Assembly (NCBI GenBank): GCA_913063165.1
Contig: CAJXZL010000024.1
Coordinates: 1-35,867, forward strand
Reading direction: 5' to 3'
DNA from: an uncultured Saccharospirillaceae bacterium
GTDB taxonomy: Bacteria; Pseudomonadota; Gammaproteobacteria; Pseudomonadales; Natronospirillaceae
Length of the DNA: 35,867 bases
The notes under the pieces are model-generated. The model was not told where the DNA came from. It did not search any database and saw only the letters and a program-made list of their open reading frames with translations. The position numbers and the translations under genes are program-made. This document shows, in pieces, positions 8,873-17,065 of the stretch (within the stretch, counting starts at the first letter, position 1; every line of letters starts with the position of its first letter).

Positions 8873-9835
8873 CTAGCCTTCAGTTTTCGGTGGCAGTGCC
8901 TCATTGGTGCTGGCTGCGGGAAATGCATGTGTCGGCAACTGGTGGCTCTCTCGATAGCGGTGGATTTCATGGTCCTTTTCAGCCCATATACCACTCAGCC
9001 AACGCTGGAAATTAATCCGGTGGGCATTGTCCGTACTGTAGTCCTTGCCGGAAAATTCTGCTGGGATAGGGGTGGTTTTCACCTGGACCACAATCTCATC
9101 AACCTGACCACACAAAAAGGACCAGAAGGTAGGCGTGCTGTCTGGGTATATCAAGGTGACATTAATCGCCGTGCTAAATTTATCGCCCAATACCTGCACT
9201 GCAAATGCCAATCCACCTGCCTTGGGTTTTAACAAATACCGATAGGGACTTCCCTGTCTCTTTGCCTTGCTATCAGAATAGCGTGTGCCTTCGACAAAGT
9301 TCATCACACTGGTCGGAATTAAGGAAAACCGTCGGCAAGCCTTTTGGGTCGCTCGCAAATCCTTATCTGCTTGTTCTGGATGTTCTTTAAGAAAGGCTCT
9401 TGAATGGCGGCTCATGAAGGGAAAATCCAATGCCCACCAGGCCTGACCCATAACTGGAATTTTCGCCAGCTCTTTCTTTAGGAAAAACTTGAGCATCGGC
9501 ACCTTGCGATTGAGAACCCGCTGTAAAACAAAAATATCCACCCACGACTGGTGGTTGGCCATGACCAAATACCAATGTTTGCGAGACAGATTCTCACCAC
9601 CGGTAACGGTCCAACGGGTCTTTTGAGTTAGCCGCATCCAACCGGTGTTTCCGGTTATCCACAGGGTGGCAATACCCGTTAAAATGGGGTCTAGATACCG
9701 CCGGGTCGCAGTGAAAGGCAGCAACAACTTGATCAGGGTGAACACAAACAGCAAAGCGGTCCAAATCAGGGTGTTTACCACCAACAGCAGAAAAGCCAAA
9801 ACGCCTATAACAGGAGCGGGTAGAAATGACAGCAT
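8873..9835 (-). CDS. PlsC-type acyltransferase, YihG-like
   Basis: A 320-residue inner-membrane protein with two N-terminal membrane segments (about residues 5-40) and the lysophosphatidate-acyltransferase HX4D motif in the form NHQSWVD. Downstream blocks are KFFLKKELAKIPVMGQAWWALDF, the substrate motif FVEGTRYS, and LLKPKAGGLAFA. This arrangement is that of E. coli YihG/YihG-like PlsC paralogues, which acylate lysophospholipids and influence fatty-acid composition of phospholipids. The ATG at 9835 follows ACTGGAAAAAC. It is 36 bases downstream of cdd on the same strand, which suggests co-transcription with the deo genes, although function does not obviously link them. Confidence 0.88.
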   Translation of the reverse strand: MLSFLPAPVIGVLAFLLLVVNTLIWTALLFVFTLIKLLLPFTATRRYLDPILTGIATLWITGNTGWMRLTQKTRWTVTGGENLSRKHWYLVMANHQSWVDIFVLQRVLNRKVPMLKFFLKKELAKIPVMGQAWWALDFPFMSRHSRAFLKEHPEQADKDLRATQKACRRFSLIPTSVMNFVEGTRYSDSKAKRQGSPYRYLLKPKAGGLAFAVQVLGDKFSTAINVTLIYPDSTPTFWSFLCGQVDEIVVQVKTTPIPAEFSGKDYSTDNAHRINFQRWLSGIWAEKDHEIHRYRESHQLPTHAFPAASTNEALPPKTEG

Positions 9836-9871
9836 GTTTTTCCAGTCTCAGTAAGTCAGCAGTGTTGTCAG

Positions 9872-10282
9872 TTAAAAATCAAAACCATCGGGCAATAACC
9901 CCGACAAGGTCCATTCGCGGTAGTCATCACTGTCACAAAAGGCATAAACCCGCGCGTCTGTTGCCATAATTTCAGCAATAAACTGCCGACATCCACCACA
10001 CGGACTATACAGCTTATTACCTGGCATATAGATTCCCAGTGTCGTGAGCGTTCTCGGCGCAATGCCCCGCGCAATCGCATGTGCTAGGGCATTTCTTTCC
10101 GCACATACCGTCATCGAAAAAGACACATTTTCTACGTTACAGCCCAGAATGTCAGGTCCGGTCTGGTCACTGCCAGCCAAACTCAGCGCTGCGCCAACAG
10201 GAAACTGGCTATAGGGAGCATACGCTTTTTCACTGGCTGCCTTCGCAGCCGCTCTTAACGGCTGCAATGCGGCCGGCATCAT
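9872..10282 (-). CDS. cdd: Cytidine deaminase
   Basis: The 136-residue, homotetramer-type enzyme deaminates cytidine and deoxycytidine to uridine and deoxyuridine. Conserved marks are [13 protein letters not shown] near residue 21, GCNVENVSF, the zinc-ligand and catalytic motif CAERNA, and the second zinc motif PCGGCRQ. Length fits the short tetrameric class rather than the 290-residue E. coli dimer class. Its ATG overlaps the deoD stop by four bases (ATGA), so translation is coupled. It supplies (deoxy)uridine to phosphorolysis in the same operon. Confidence 0.96.
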   Translation of the reverse strand: MMPAALQPLRAAAKAASEKAYAPYSQFPVGAALSLAGSDQTGPDILGCNVENVSFSMTVCAERNALAHAIARGIAPRTLTTLGIYMPGNKLYSPCGGCRQFIAEIMATDARVYAFCDSDDYREWTLSGLLPDGFDF

Positions 10283-11001
10283 ACCGACTGGCTCCGTAAC
10301 ACCACTGAATCCAACGCGATGGTAACCATATCATTAAAGGTGTTTTGGCGCTCATCAGAGCTGGTTTGTTCGCCAGTCAAAATGTGGTCACTGACCGTGC
10401 AAATCGCCAACGCATTTTTGCCCAAGGATGCCGCTACGCCATACAAACCAGCCGCTTCCATTTCCACTGCTAAAACGCCGTGCGCACCCAAAGCATCAAA
10501 TAGGGTTGCGTCAGGGCCATAAAACAAATCGGCAGAGAAGATGTTCCCCACATGAATAGTGGCGCCCTGAGTACGAGCAATCTGCACCGCCGGCTCAATC
10601 AATGACCAGCTTGCAATCGCACTGAAATCGTAACCATGGATGCGGCTTCTGTTGACGCCTGAGTCCGTACAGGCACCCATGCCAATAACCACATCACGGA
10701 TTTTAACGTCTTTATTAATCGAGCCACAGGATCCAACACGGATGATATTCTCAACGCCATATTGGCTATAGAGCTCATGGGCATAGATCGACATTGATGG
10801 GATACCCATGCCTGAACCCATCACGCTGACACGTATGCCCTGATAGGTGCCAGTGTAGCCAAACATGTTGCGCACGGAGGTCACTAATTTCGCATCTTCC
10901 AGAAAATTCTGAGCGATATATTCAGCACGCAACGGGTCGCCTGGCATCAATACGGTTTCAGCGAAATCACCCGCTTGCGCAGCGATATGAGGGGTTGCCA
11001 T
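10279..11001 (-). CDS. deoD: Purine-nucleoside phosphorylase, DeoD type
   Basis: A 240-residue hexameric-type phosphorylase that splits purine (deoxy)nucleosides to free base and (deoxy)ribose 1-phosphate. It starts [30 protein letters not shown], as in the family, and contains [17 protein letters not shown] (phosphate and ribose site), [18 protein letters not shown] and the SDHI segment with the catalytic Asp. The gene ends in a four-base overlap with cdd and begins 2 bases after deoB, so it is central in a tight operon. Confidence 0.97.
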   Translation of the reverse strand: MATPHIAAQAGDFAETVLMPGDPLRAEYIAQNFLEDAKLVTSVRNMFGYTGTYQGIRVSVMGSGMGIPSMSIYAHELYSQYGVENIIRVGSCGSINKDVKIRDVVIGMGACTDSGVNRSRIHGYDFSAIASWSLIEPAVQIARTQGATIHVGNIFSADLFYGPDATLFDALGAHGVLAVEMEAAGLYGVAASLGKNALAICTVSDHILTGEQTSSDERQNTFNDMVTIALDSVVLRSQSV

Positions 11002-11003
11002 GG

Positions 11004-12245
11004 TTATACTCCTTGATCTACTTCAGATAAAAACGATGTGCCATAGGCCATCGGGGATAGTGTAAAGAATTGCGCCAAAGTCTGCCCAATATCAGCAAAG
11101 GTCGACCGCACACCGAGATTGCCAGCCGTAACACCAGCGCCAAATGCAAGCACAGGAATATGCTCTCGGGTATGATCAGAGCCCTTCCATGTAGGATCAC
11201 AGCCATGGTCGGCAGTCAGAATAAGTAAATCATCTGGTCGCATAGCCGACATAATGGAGGGCATCATTGCATCCAGCGTTTCAAGCGCCTTGGCATAGCC
11301 ATTGACGTCACGTCGATGGCCGTACAGCATGTCGAAGTCGACGAGGTTGGTGAATATGATCTCGTCCTGCCCCTTATTAGGCGCGGCCATCTCGTCTAAG
11401 GTGGCATCAACCAAGGCCTTAAGACCATTGGCTTTGATTTTTTTGGTTATGCCTTGGTGCGCGAAAATATCGGCAACTTTACCTATCGAAGTCACAGCGC
11501 CGCCTGCGGCCACCAAACCATCGAGTACGGTAGGCGCAGGAGGCAATACTGACAGATCTCGTCGGTTGCCAGTACGCACAAAGTTATCGGCCTGTGTGCC
11601 AACAAAGGGTCGGGCAATCACCCGGCCAATATTGTACTCATCGACCAGTCGCCGAGCGACTTCGCACAGCGCCATCAAGCGATCCAATCCGAAGGTCTCT
11701 TCATGGGCCGCGATTTGAAACACACTGTCGGCGCTGGTATAGCAAATCGGCTTTCCAGTCGCCATGTGTTCTTCACCATGCTCAACCAATATGTCGGTAC
11801 CAGAACCGTGGCAATTGCCGAGAATGCCCGGAATACCGGTTTCGGCAACCAAGGCATCTATTAATGCTTGAGGAAAAGTCTCGGTGGGCTTATCAAAGTA
11901 GCCCCATTCAAATAATACCGGTACGCCGGCAATTTCCCAATGGCCCGACGGGGTGTCTTTGCCAGAGCTTAACTCTGCGGCACAACCCCAGGCGCCAATC
12001 GGTTTAAGAGCACCCGTAAAGCCGGGTGCCCATACGCCACAACTGACCTGCGCCGCGTGGCCCAAACCCAGGGCTGATAGATGCGGCAACTTTAAAACAC
12101 CGGTTCGTCCATCTTCACACCGCCCTTGGGCACAGCGCTCTGCAATGTGCAGAAATGTATTGGCGCCCACGTCGCCAAATTCGGCAGCATCTGCGGTTTC
12201 GCCCAATCCAAAACTGTCCAATACCAAAATGATGGCTCTGCTCAT
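11004..12245 (-). CDS. deoB: Phosphopentomutase
   Basis: The 413-residue alkaline-phosphatase-superfamily enzyme converts (deoxy)ribose 1-phosphate to the 5-phosphate using two Mn ions. The start [20 protein letters not shown] carries the metal-binding Asp. Further family blocks are [15 protein letters not shown] with the active-site Thr, [42 protein letters not shown] and [20 protein letters not shown] with the remaining metal ligands. The ATG at 12245 is preceded by AGGAGTAAGAGC. It lies 16 bases after deoA. Confidence 0.97.
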   Translation of the reverse strand: MSRAIILVLDSFGLGETADAAEFGDVGANTFLHIAERCAQGRCEDGRTGVLKLPHLSALGLGHAAQVSCGVWAPGFTGALKPIGAWGCAAELSSGKDTPSGHWEIAGVPVLFEWGYFDKPTETFPQALIDALVAETGIPGILGNCHGSGTDILVEHGEEHMATGKPICYTSADSVFQIAAHEETFGLDRLMALCEVARRLVDEYNIGRVIARPFVGTQADNFVRTGNRRDLSVLPPAPTVLDGLVAAGGAVTSIGKVADIFAHQGITKKIKANGLKALVDATLDEMAAPNKGQDEIIFTNLVDFDMLYGHRRDVNGYAKALETLDAMMPSIMSAMRPDDLLILTADHGCDPTWKGSDHTREHIPVLAFGAGVTAGNLGVRSTFADIGQTLAQFFTLSPMAYGTSFLSEVDQGV

Positions 12246-12261
12246 GCTCTTACTCCTGTCT

Positions 12262-13572
12262 CTATATGCGGGTCAATATCCGCGATGGCGCAGCAACCGC
12301 GGTCTCGCCAATGGTCATGTTTTCCAAGAGTTGTGCGGCCACTGTATGCCAATCGTCTTGAGAATTAGCGTGCAACATCGCAACCGGAGTGCCCTTTTCA
12401 ACCACGCTGCCAATGGGCAACAGGTCACTAAAGCCCACACGGTGATCAATGGCATCGGCAGCACGCAAGCGCCCACCGCCCAATGCTACCACAGACATGC
12501 CCACTGCTCGCGTTTCATAGCCTTGGACATAGCCTGAGCGCAGCGCCAAGACCGGCTGTATCACTGTTGCTTTAGGCAGATACTTATCAGGGTTTTCAAA
12601 AAGGTCACTAGGTCCACCCAGCACGTGCACCATTTTAGCAAAAATGGCTGCCGCCTTTCCGGAAGACAGTGCATTTTCGGCCATCTGAATGCCGGCGTCG
12701 TGATCAGGAGCTAACCCGCCATTGACCAGCATAGCAGCGGCCAATTCCATCGTCACTTCATGCAATGCCGGGTGTTGTTTGGATCCGGAAAGATAGTCGA
12801 GGGTTTCTCGTATTTCGACGGCGTTACCTGCGGTATAACCTAGTGGGCTGCTCATGTCGGTCAAGCTCGCCGATGTTTTTACCCCTGCGCTGTTAGCGAC
12901 TTCAACAATACTTTTGGCCAGTTCCGTTGCCTGCCCAAGGTCGGTCATAAAAGCGCCATTACCAACTTTGACATCCATAACCAAGCCATCCAAACCCTCT
13001 GCCAGTTTTTTTGATAGAATGGATGCGGTAATCAGAGACACGGATTCCACGGTCGCCGTCACATCGCGGGTCGCATAAAAACGCTGATCTGCCGGTGCCA
13101 ATCGGCTCGTCTGACCGATAATGCAGACTCCCAATTCTTTTACACAGCGCTGAAACAGCAGGTTATCGGGCTTGGCTTGGTAGCCAGGGATGCTTTCTAG
13201 TTTATCGAGCGTTCCTCCTGTATGGCCCAACCCCCTACCGGTTATCATCGGAATGTAGGCACCACAGGCAGCCACAATAGGCCCTAACATCAAGGAAACC
13301 ATGTCACCAACGCCACCGGTTGAATGTTTGTCCAATACTGGCCCTGGGACATCCCACCGCATGACATCGCCCGAATCGCGCATGGCCAGCGTCAGTACCC
13401 GCCGTTCGTCGATATCCATGCCATTAAAATAGGTCGCCATAGCAAAGGCCGCTATCTGCCCTTCGCTAACAGAGCCATCGGTAATGCCCGCAACGAACGC
13501 TTGTATCTGCTCAGCCTTCAGCAATCGGCCATCGCGTTTATCGCGAATTGTTTCCTGTGGTATCCACATCAT
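12262..13572 (-). CDS. deoA: Thymidine phosphorylase
   Basis: The 436-residue dimeric enzyme cleaves thymidine and deoxyuridine to base and deoxyribose 1-phosphate. Visible blocks are [12 protein letters not shown] at the N-terminus, [10 protein letters not shown], the phosphate-binding [74 protein letters not shown] and [10 protein letters not shown]. The ATG at 13572 follows TGAGGAAATAG. It is the first gene of the deoA-deoB-deoD-cdd run. No deoC (deoxyribose-phosphate aldolase) and no deoR/cytR-type regulator is present in the window. Confidence 0.97.
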   Translation of the reverse strand: MMWIPQETIRDKRDGRLLKAEQIQAFVAGITDGSVSEGQIAAFAMATYFNGMDIDERRVLTLAMRDSGDVMRWDVPGPVLDKHSTGGVGDMVSLMLGPIVAACGAYIPMITGRGLGHTGGTLDKLESIPGYQAKPDNLLFQRCVKELGVCIIGQTSRLAPADQRFYATRDVTATVESVSLITASILSKKLAEGLDGLVMDVKVGNGAFMTDLGQATELAKSIVEVANSAGVKTSASLTDMSSPLGYTAGNAVEIRETLDYLSGSKQHPALHEVTMELAAAMLVNGGLAPDHDAGIQMAENALSSGKAAAIFAKMVHVLGGPSDLFENPDKYLPKATVIQPVLALRSGYVQGYETRAVGMSVVALGGGRLRAADAIDHRVGFSDLLPIGSVVEKGTPVAMLHANSQDDWHTVAAQLLENMTIGETAVAAPSRILTRI

Positions 13573-13708
13573 CTATTTCCTCAGTACAAGAGTATCCAGC
13601 AGCCCATCTTCTGTTAGTTTCTGACGTTGGTGTCGTGCGTCGCTGGTTTTTTTCAATTCTATCGCCATCGGTTACGTTATGCTAATGTGCAACTTCAGAG
13701 CCCACAAG

Positions 13709-13737
13709 TTGACACCAGTGTTCCTGATGCGTAAGTT
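13709..13737 (+). promoter_or_regulatory. Candidate promoter of the CHASE/degenerate-GGDEF gene
   Basis: A perfect TTGACA (13709-13714) is followed after 17 bases by TAAGTT (13732-13737), a weak -10 hexamer, 53 bases before the ATG at 13791. It lies in the 218-base gap between this gene and the divergent deoA, in which no clear deoA promoter or CRP/CytR-type operator was found. Confidence 0.35.
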
Positions 13738-13790
13738 TTTGTTATTCTAACCCCGCCGTGATTTCCGTTGGATAATGTGGACGTTCAAAC

Positions 13791-15425
13791 ATGAATATTA
13801 AACGCACCAACCCTAACTTTTTGAGCATCATACTCAGTGTCATTGCGTTTGTGGTCAGCGCCTATGTGCTTGCTTTCAGCTTAACAAACCAGATGTCGCT
13901 CCGACAAGAATTGATAGAAATCGAAATCGAGCATATTCAAGCGTCCTTTATAGAAGCCGCTAAAAGGGGTGGAATATTTTTATCAGCGCTCGACGGCCTA
14001 TTTGTCAACGGCCAATCGCCCGGTTTTAAAAATTTTGGTCGCGCCATTAATGCAGCAAACATGGGTAGTTACCCTGCCCTTAAAGCGATATATTATGTAC
14101 CCATTGTGGAACATGCTGACCGAGATGCGACCGAAGCTGCCCTCCAAGAGAGTTTTTCTAATTTTCAATTCACTGAACGAAGCCCGAACAATCGTGTGAC
14201 GCGTGCACACATACGCGACCAGTACTATCCGTTGGCTTATGTGGAGCCTTATTTAGACAATAGAGTTGATTCTGGTTTTGACCTTGGCACCATCCCTGAA
14301 ATAAAAGCGCTATTATTGAAGTCACAAGCGCTAGGGACCCCCATCGCGTCTAGCCCACAATTGCAGGGCCTAACTGGTATCTTACTGGTCCACCCTCTCT
14401 ATCACAAAGATTCAGATGGGACTACCAATGTCCCAGACGGTTGGTTGGTGGGCAGGCTTGAAGTGAAACTCTTGCTGAGGGAACACCTTTTCGCGGATTC
14501 AGATCTTTTACTGGCTATAGACGACATCACCAATCCTGCGAAACCGGTGACGTTGTTCACAAACGGGCTCGCCAGTGAACAGCATTATGATGACATCTCA
14601 CATTTCAAAGCCATCTCCACCACCCCAGGTCTGTTGCAGATACTAGCGATGGCAATCAACAGAACAGACCTACATTTCACAATGGATCCCGTTGAGATCT
14701 ATGGCAGAACCTATCAATTCCGCCCTTGGGTGCCCGTTGCAATCGCTTTTGAAGGCATCTGGATATTGCCAGTGATAGGGTTTCTTTCCTTGATGGCTGT
14801 GTTTGTCATACTGATCATTATTCTCAATTCATCGCAAAGAGCTGCCGCGATTGCTTTGGAGGCCGCCAAGCGTCAATCAGAACAATTGGATGAATCGAAC
14901 CAGCGCCTAAAGGAAATTCAGGTGACCGACAGCCTCACTGGCCTTTCAAACAAACGCCATACGACCGAGTTTCTAGATAAAGAATGGCGAAGATCCCTCA
15001 GAGTGAAGAGACCCTTTGCTGTAATTTTGCTCAATTTAGACCATTTCGGTGCCTATGTTGATCAGCACGGCCAATCAATGGGTGATGATGCAATGGTGGC
15101 GATGGCGAAGGCTTTGAGCGCCCATGTCGACTTTTCTACCGATATCATTGGGCGGTTTTCGAACAAAGAATTTATCGCCATACTTCCCAATGCCAGTTCC
15201 GTCAATCCAACCGCTGACAAGATGGTGGCTGCTGTCTCGGAATTGAATCTATTGTCGGTCGATGAAAAGGGCAACACAAAGCGCGTTACTATCAGCGCGA
15301 CAGGGGCGGCTTTTCAAGCCAGCGCCTCGAAAAATAGTGCGTCGGCGATTAAGCAGCTAATATCGGCCATGATATCGGTGAAGGTAGCAGGTGGAAACCG
15401 AGCCGTTGAGATCGAGACCGATTGA
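13791..15425 (+). CDS. CHASE-domain membrane protein with degenerate GGDEF domain
   Basis: A 544-residue protein. A first membrane segment (about residues 10-31) and a second (about 324-345) bracket a periplasmic CHASE sensory domain (about 60-205; ALDGLF, YPALKAIYYVPIV, YYPLAYVEP, SGFDLG). A short coiled coil leads to a GGDEF-type domain (from about 375) that begins canonically with VTDSLTGLSNKRH and keeps the metal-site Asp in LLNLDHFG (Asp417). The signature loop, however, reads RFSNKEF at residues 455-461: both glycines and the third acidic residue of GGDEF are replaced. No c-di-GMP inhibitory RxxD motif stands out at the usual place. It is probably not an active diguanylate cyclase and may act as a nucleotide-binding or protein-interaction receptor. 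There is no EAL domain. Confidence 0.88.
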   Translation: MNIKRTNPNFLSIILSVIAFVVSAYVLAFSLTNQMSLRQELIEIEIEHIQASFIEAAKRGGIFLSALDGLFVNGQSPGFKNFGRAINAANMGSYPALKAIYYVPIVEHADRDATEAALQESFSNFQFTERSPNNRVTRAHIRDQYYPLAYVEPYLDNRVDSGFDLGTIPEIKALLLKSQALGTPIASSPQLQGLTGILLVHPLYHKDSDGTTNVPDGWLVGRLEVKLLLREHLFADSDLLLAIDDITNPAKPVTLFTNGLASEQHYDDISHFKAISTTPGLLQILAMAINRTDLHFTMDPVEIYGRTYQFRPWVPVAIAFEGIWILPVIGFLSLMAVFVILIIILNSSQRAAAIALEAAKRQSEQLDESNQRLKEIQVTDSLTGLSNKRHTTEFLDKEWRRSLRVKRPFAVILLNLDHFGAYVDQHGQSMGDDAMVAMAKALSAHVDFSTDIIGRFSNKEFIAILPNASSVNPTADKMVAAVSELNLLSVDEKGNTKRVTISATGAAFQASASKNSASAIKQLISAMISVKVAGGNRAVEIETD

Positions 15426-15439
15426 GCCAATTCCAACGA

Positions 15440-16042
15440 TTAGGGTTTATCGGTCGCAACTTGACCGGTGGTTTGAGATACGCCAGCGGTGAGCATAAAC
15501 CGCAATGCATCCTCCACTGACCAATCGACAAAGATCAGGTCCTCGCGGCGCACTAAGGTTGTGACGCCCGCTATTTGATAGCTCAGTTGAAATAACACCG
15601 GTACCCAATCACCCTCTGGCATTACGCCCGTCAACTCTTTGGGTAACGTCGATGCGGTAATGAATCCTACGACTAGGGTGCCATTGGATTGTTTGACCAA
15701 TACCGTTTGTTTTGCCTTGGGTGTCTTGCCCTGATTCATCAGCTGCGCCAAATCTTTACTGGCACCATACACCGTTTTAAACAATGGAAACTTCAGTAAC
15801 AATGCCTGTTCGATTTTTTGGAAAACCCACAGCACGGGGCTGACTGAAAAAGCCAGTCCCGCGACTGCAAAAATCGCAATAATGAGCGAAAAGCCGAAGC
15901 CAGCCCATGGTTGACTCCAACCGAAAAGCTGCAGCATCGAGCTACCTAGATGGTCAAGCGAGACTAAAATAGACCAAAAAAGCCAGAGCGTAAATATCAA
16001 AGGAATGGTATTAAGCATGCCGCGAATCAAATTATTTTTCAC
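15440..16042 (-). CDS. DUF502-family membrane protein
   Basis: A 200-residue protein with two membrane segments (about residues 9-31 and 47-74) and a soluble C-terminal domain. The blocks FPLFKTVYGASKDL and TLVRREDLIFVDWSVEDALRFMLTAGV match the DUF502 family, whose members are conserved bacterial and plant membrane proteins of unknown biochemical role. The start is a GTG at 16042 with AAGGACAATAGCA upstream. It lies 46 bases downstream of thrB on the same strand and converges on the CHASE-protein gene, 14 bases away. Confidence 0.85.
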   Translation of the reverse strand: MKNNLIRGMLNTIPLIFTLWLFWSILVSLDHLGSSMLQLFGWSQPWAGFGFSLIIAIFAVAGLAFSVSPVLWVFQKIEQALLLKFPLFKTVYGASKDLAQLMNQGKTPKAKQTVLVKQSNGTLVVGFITASTLPKELTGVMPEGDWVPVLFQLSYQIAGVTTLVRREDLIFVDWSVEDALRFMLTAGVSQTTGQVATDKP

Positions 16043-16088
16043 TGCTATTGTCCTTTAAGTGGTCTTACTGGACCGTAAATGGGGTCCG

Positions 16089-17012
16089 TTATTCGGATAA
16101 CAACCGCTGGATTAATTGTTTCATTTCAGCTGGTGGCTTCACCGTAATGCCCGACTGGTCTTCATCTTTTAATGCCGACCACGCAAGCGTTCTAGACAGC
16201 CAAAATCTGGTAGCTGCCAGCACCCTCATGGTGGTGAAAGCCTGTTCTTCGTCTTCGGTAAAGCGGCGTTTTTCTTGGTAAGCTGCGACCATCACGGCCA
16301 CCTTGTCGGCATCAAAACCGTTATCGGCCACACACCAATCATTCACCATAATGGCGACATCGAGCAACAACCAATCATGGCAGGCAAAATACCAGTCGAT
16401 CAATCCCCGCAACTGATCGTGCTCAAAAAGAGCATTGTCATGAAACATATCAGCATGAATGATACCCTTGGGGAGCTTTAAGCTGGGCAGGGCGTCAAAA
16501 CGGGTCAAAAGCGCAGCATAAAGGTCTTGGTCACCCGCGTCCTGCCAATCGCTAAATGTGCGATGCTGGTGCAGCCAGTCTAGGCCAAACGCGTTACAGG
16601 GTGGCGCATCAAACTGTAAGGGAGCCACGTGCACATCGCCCAATGCAGCGGCCATTTGCTGGCAATGGTCAGTCGATGGCACGGAGATGTGATGACCGGG
16701 CACACGTTGAAACAACACCGCAGGTTTACCGGACAGTGATTTCAGCGCCAACCCATTGGCATCATGAATCGGTTCAGCCACCAAGCAGTGATGCGCTTTC
16801 AGCTGGTCTCCTAGACTTAAAAAAAACGGTAACTGCGCGGCGGTTAGGCGTTCGAACAGAGTCAAAACGAAGCGTCCGGTGTCAGTATCCACGAAATAAT
16901 TACTGTTATCGGTGCCGCCATCGATACCAACAAATTGCGTTAATTGTCCAATACGATATTCTGTAACAAAGCCATGCATCTGCGCGCGACTAATGGGAGT
17001 AAAAACACTCAT
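16089..17012 (-). CDS. thrB: Homoserine kinase, type II (aminoglycoside-phosphotransferase fold)
   Basis: The 307-residue enzyme phosphorylates homoserine in threonine synthesis. The start MSVFTPISRAQMHGF, followed by GIDGGTDNSNYFV, FVLTLFERL, LPFFLSLGDQL and GKPAVLFQRVPG, matches the Pseudomonas-type ThrB. The catalytic loop IHADMFHDNALF and the metal-binding Asp in GLIDWYFACHDWLLLDVAIM are intact. I chose the ATG at 17012 because it gives the family N-terminus; an adjacent ATG at 17015 is equally possible. A further upstream start at 17087 would overlap the divergent polA. The polA-thrB neighbourhood is also found in Pseudomonas. Confidence 0.95.
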   Translation of the reverse strand: MSVFTPISRAQMHGFVTEYRIGQLTQFVGIDGGTDNSNYFVDTDTGRFVLTLFERLTAAQLPFFLSLGDQLKAHHCLVAEPIHDANGLALKSLSGKPAVLFQRVPGHHISVPSTDHCQQMAAALGDVHVAPLQFDAPPCNAFGLDWLHQHRTFSDWQDAGDQDLYAALLTRFDALPSLKLPKGIIHADMFHDNALFEHDQLRGLIDWYFACHDWLLLDVAIMVNDWCVADNGFDADKVAVMVAAYQEKRRFTEDEEQAFTTMRVLAATRFWLSRTLAWSALKDEDQSGITVKPPAEMKQLIQRLLSE

Positions 17013-17041
17013 CATTTTTCCATTCTGTCCGTAGTTGCCAC

Positions 17042-17049
17042 AGTATAAC
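17042..17049. promoter_or_regulatory. Overlapping -10-like boxes in the 53-base polA-thrB gap
   Basis: The gap between the divergent starts contains TATAAC on the plus strand (17044-17049) and TATACT on the minus strand (17047-17042), overlapping each other. Neither has a good -35 hexamer at the expected distance. They are weak candidates for divergent promoters of polA and thrB. Confidence 0.25.
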
Positions 17050-17065
17050 CTGAACTGGGAATTCC

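Noticed and set aside
8851-8994. Upstream start of the large exported protein at 8994
   Set aside because: Would overlap the acyltransferase gene by about 120 bases and hide a clear signal peptide that begins at 8850.
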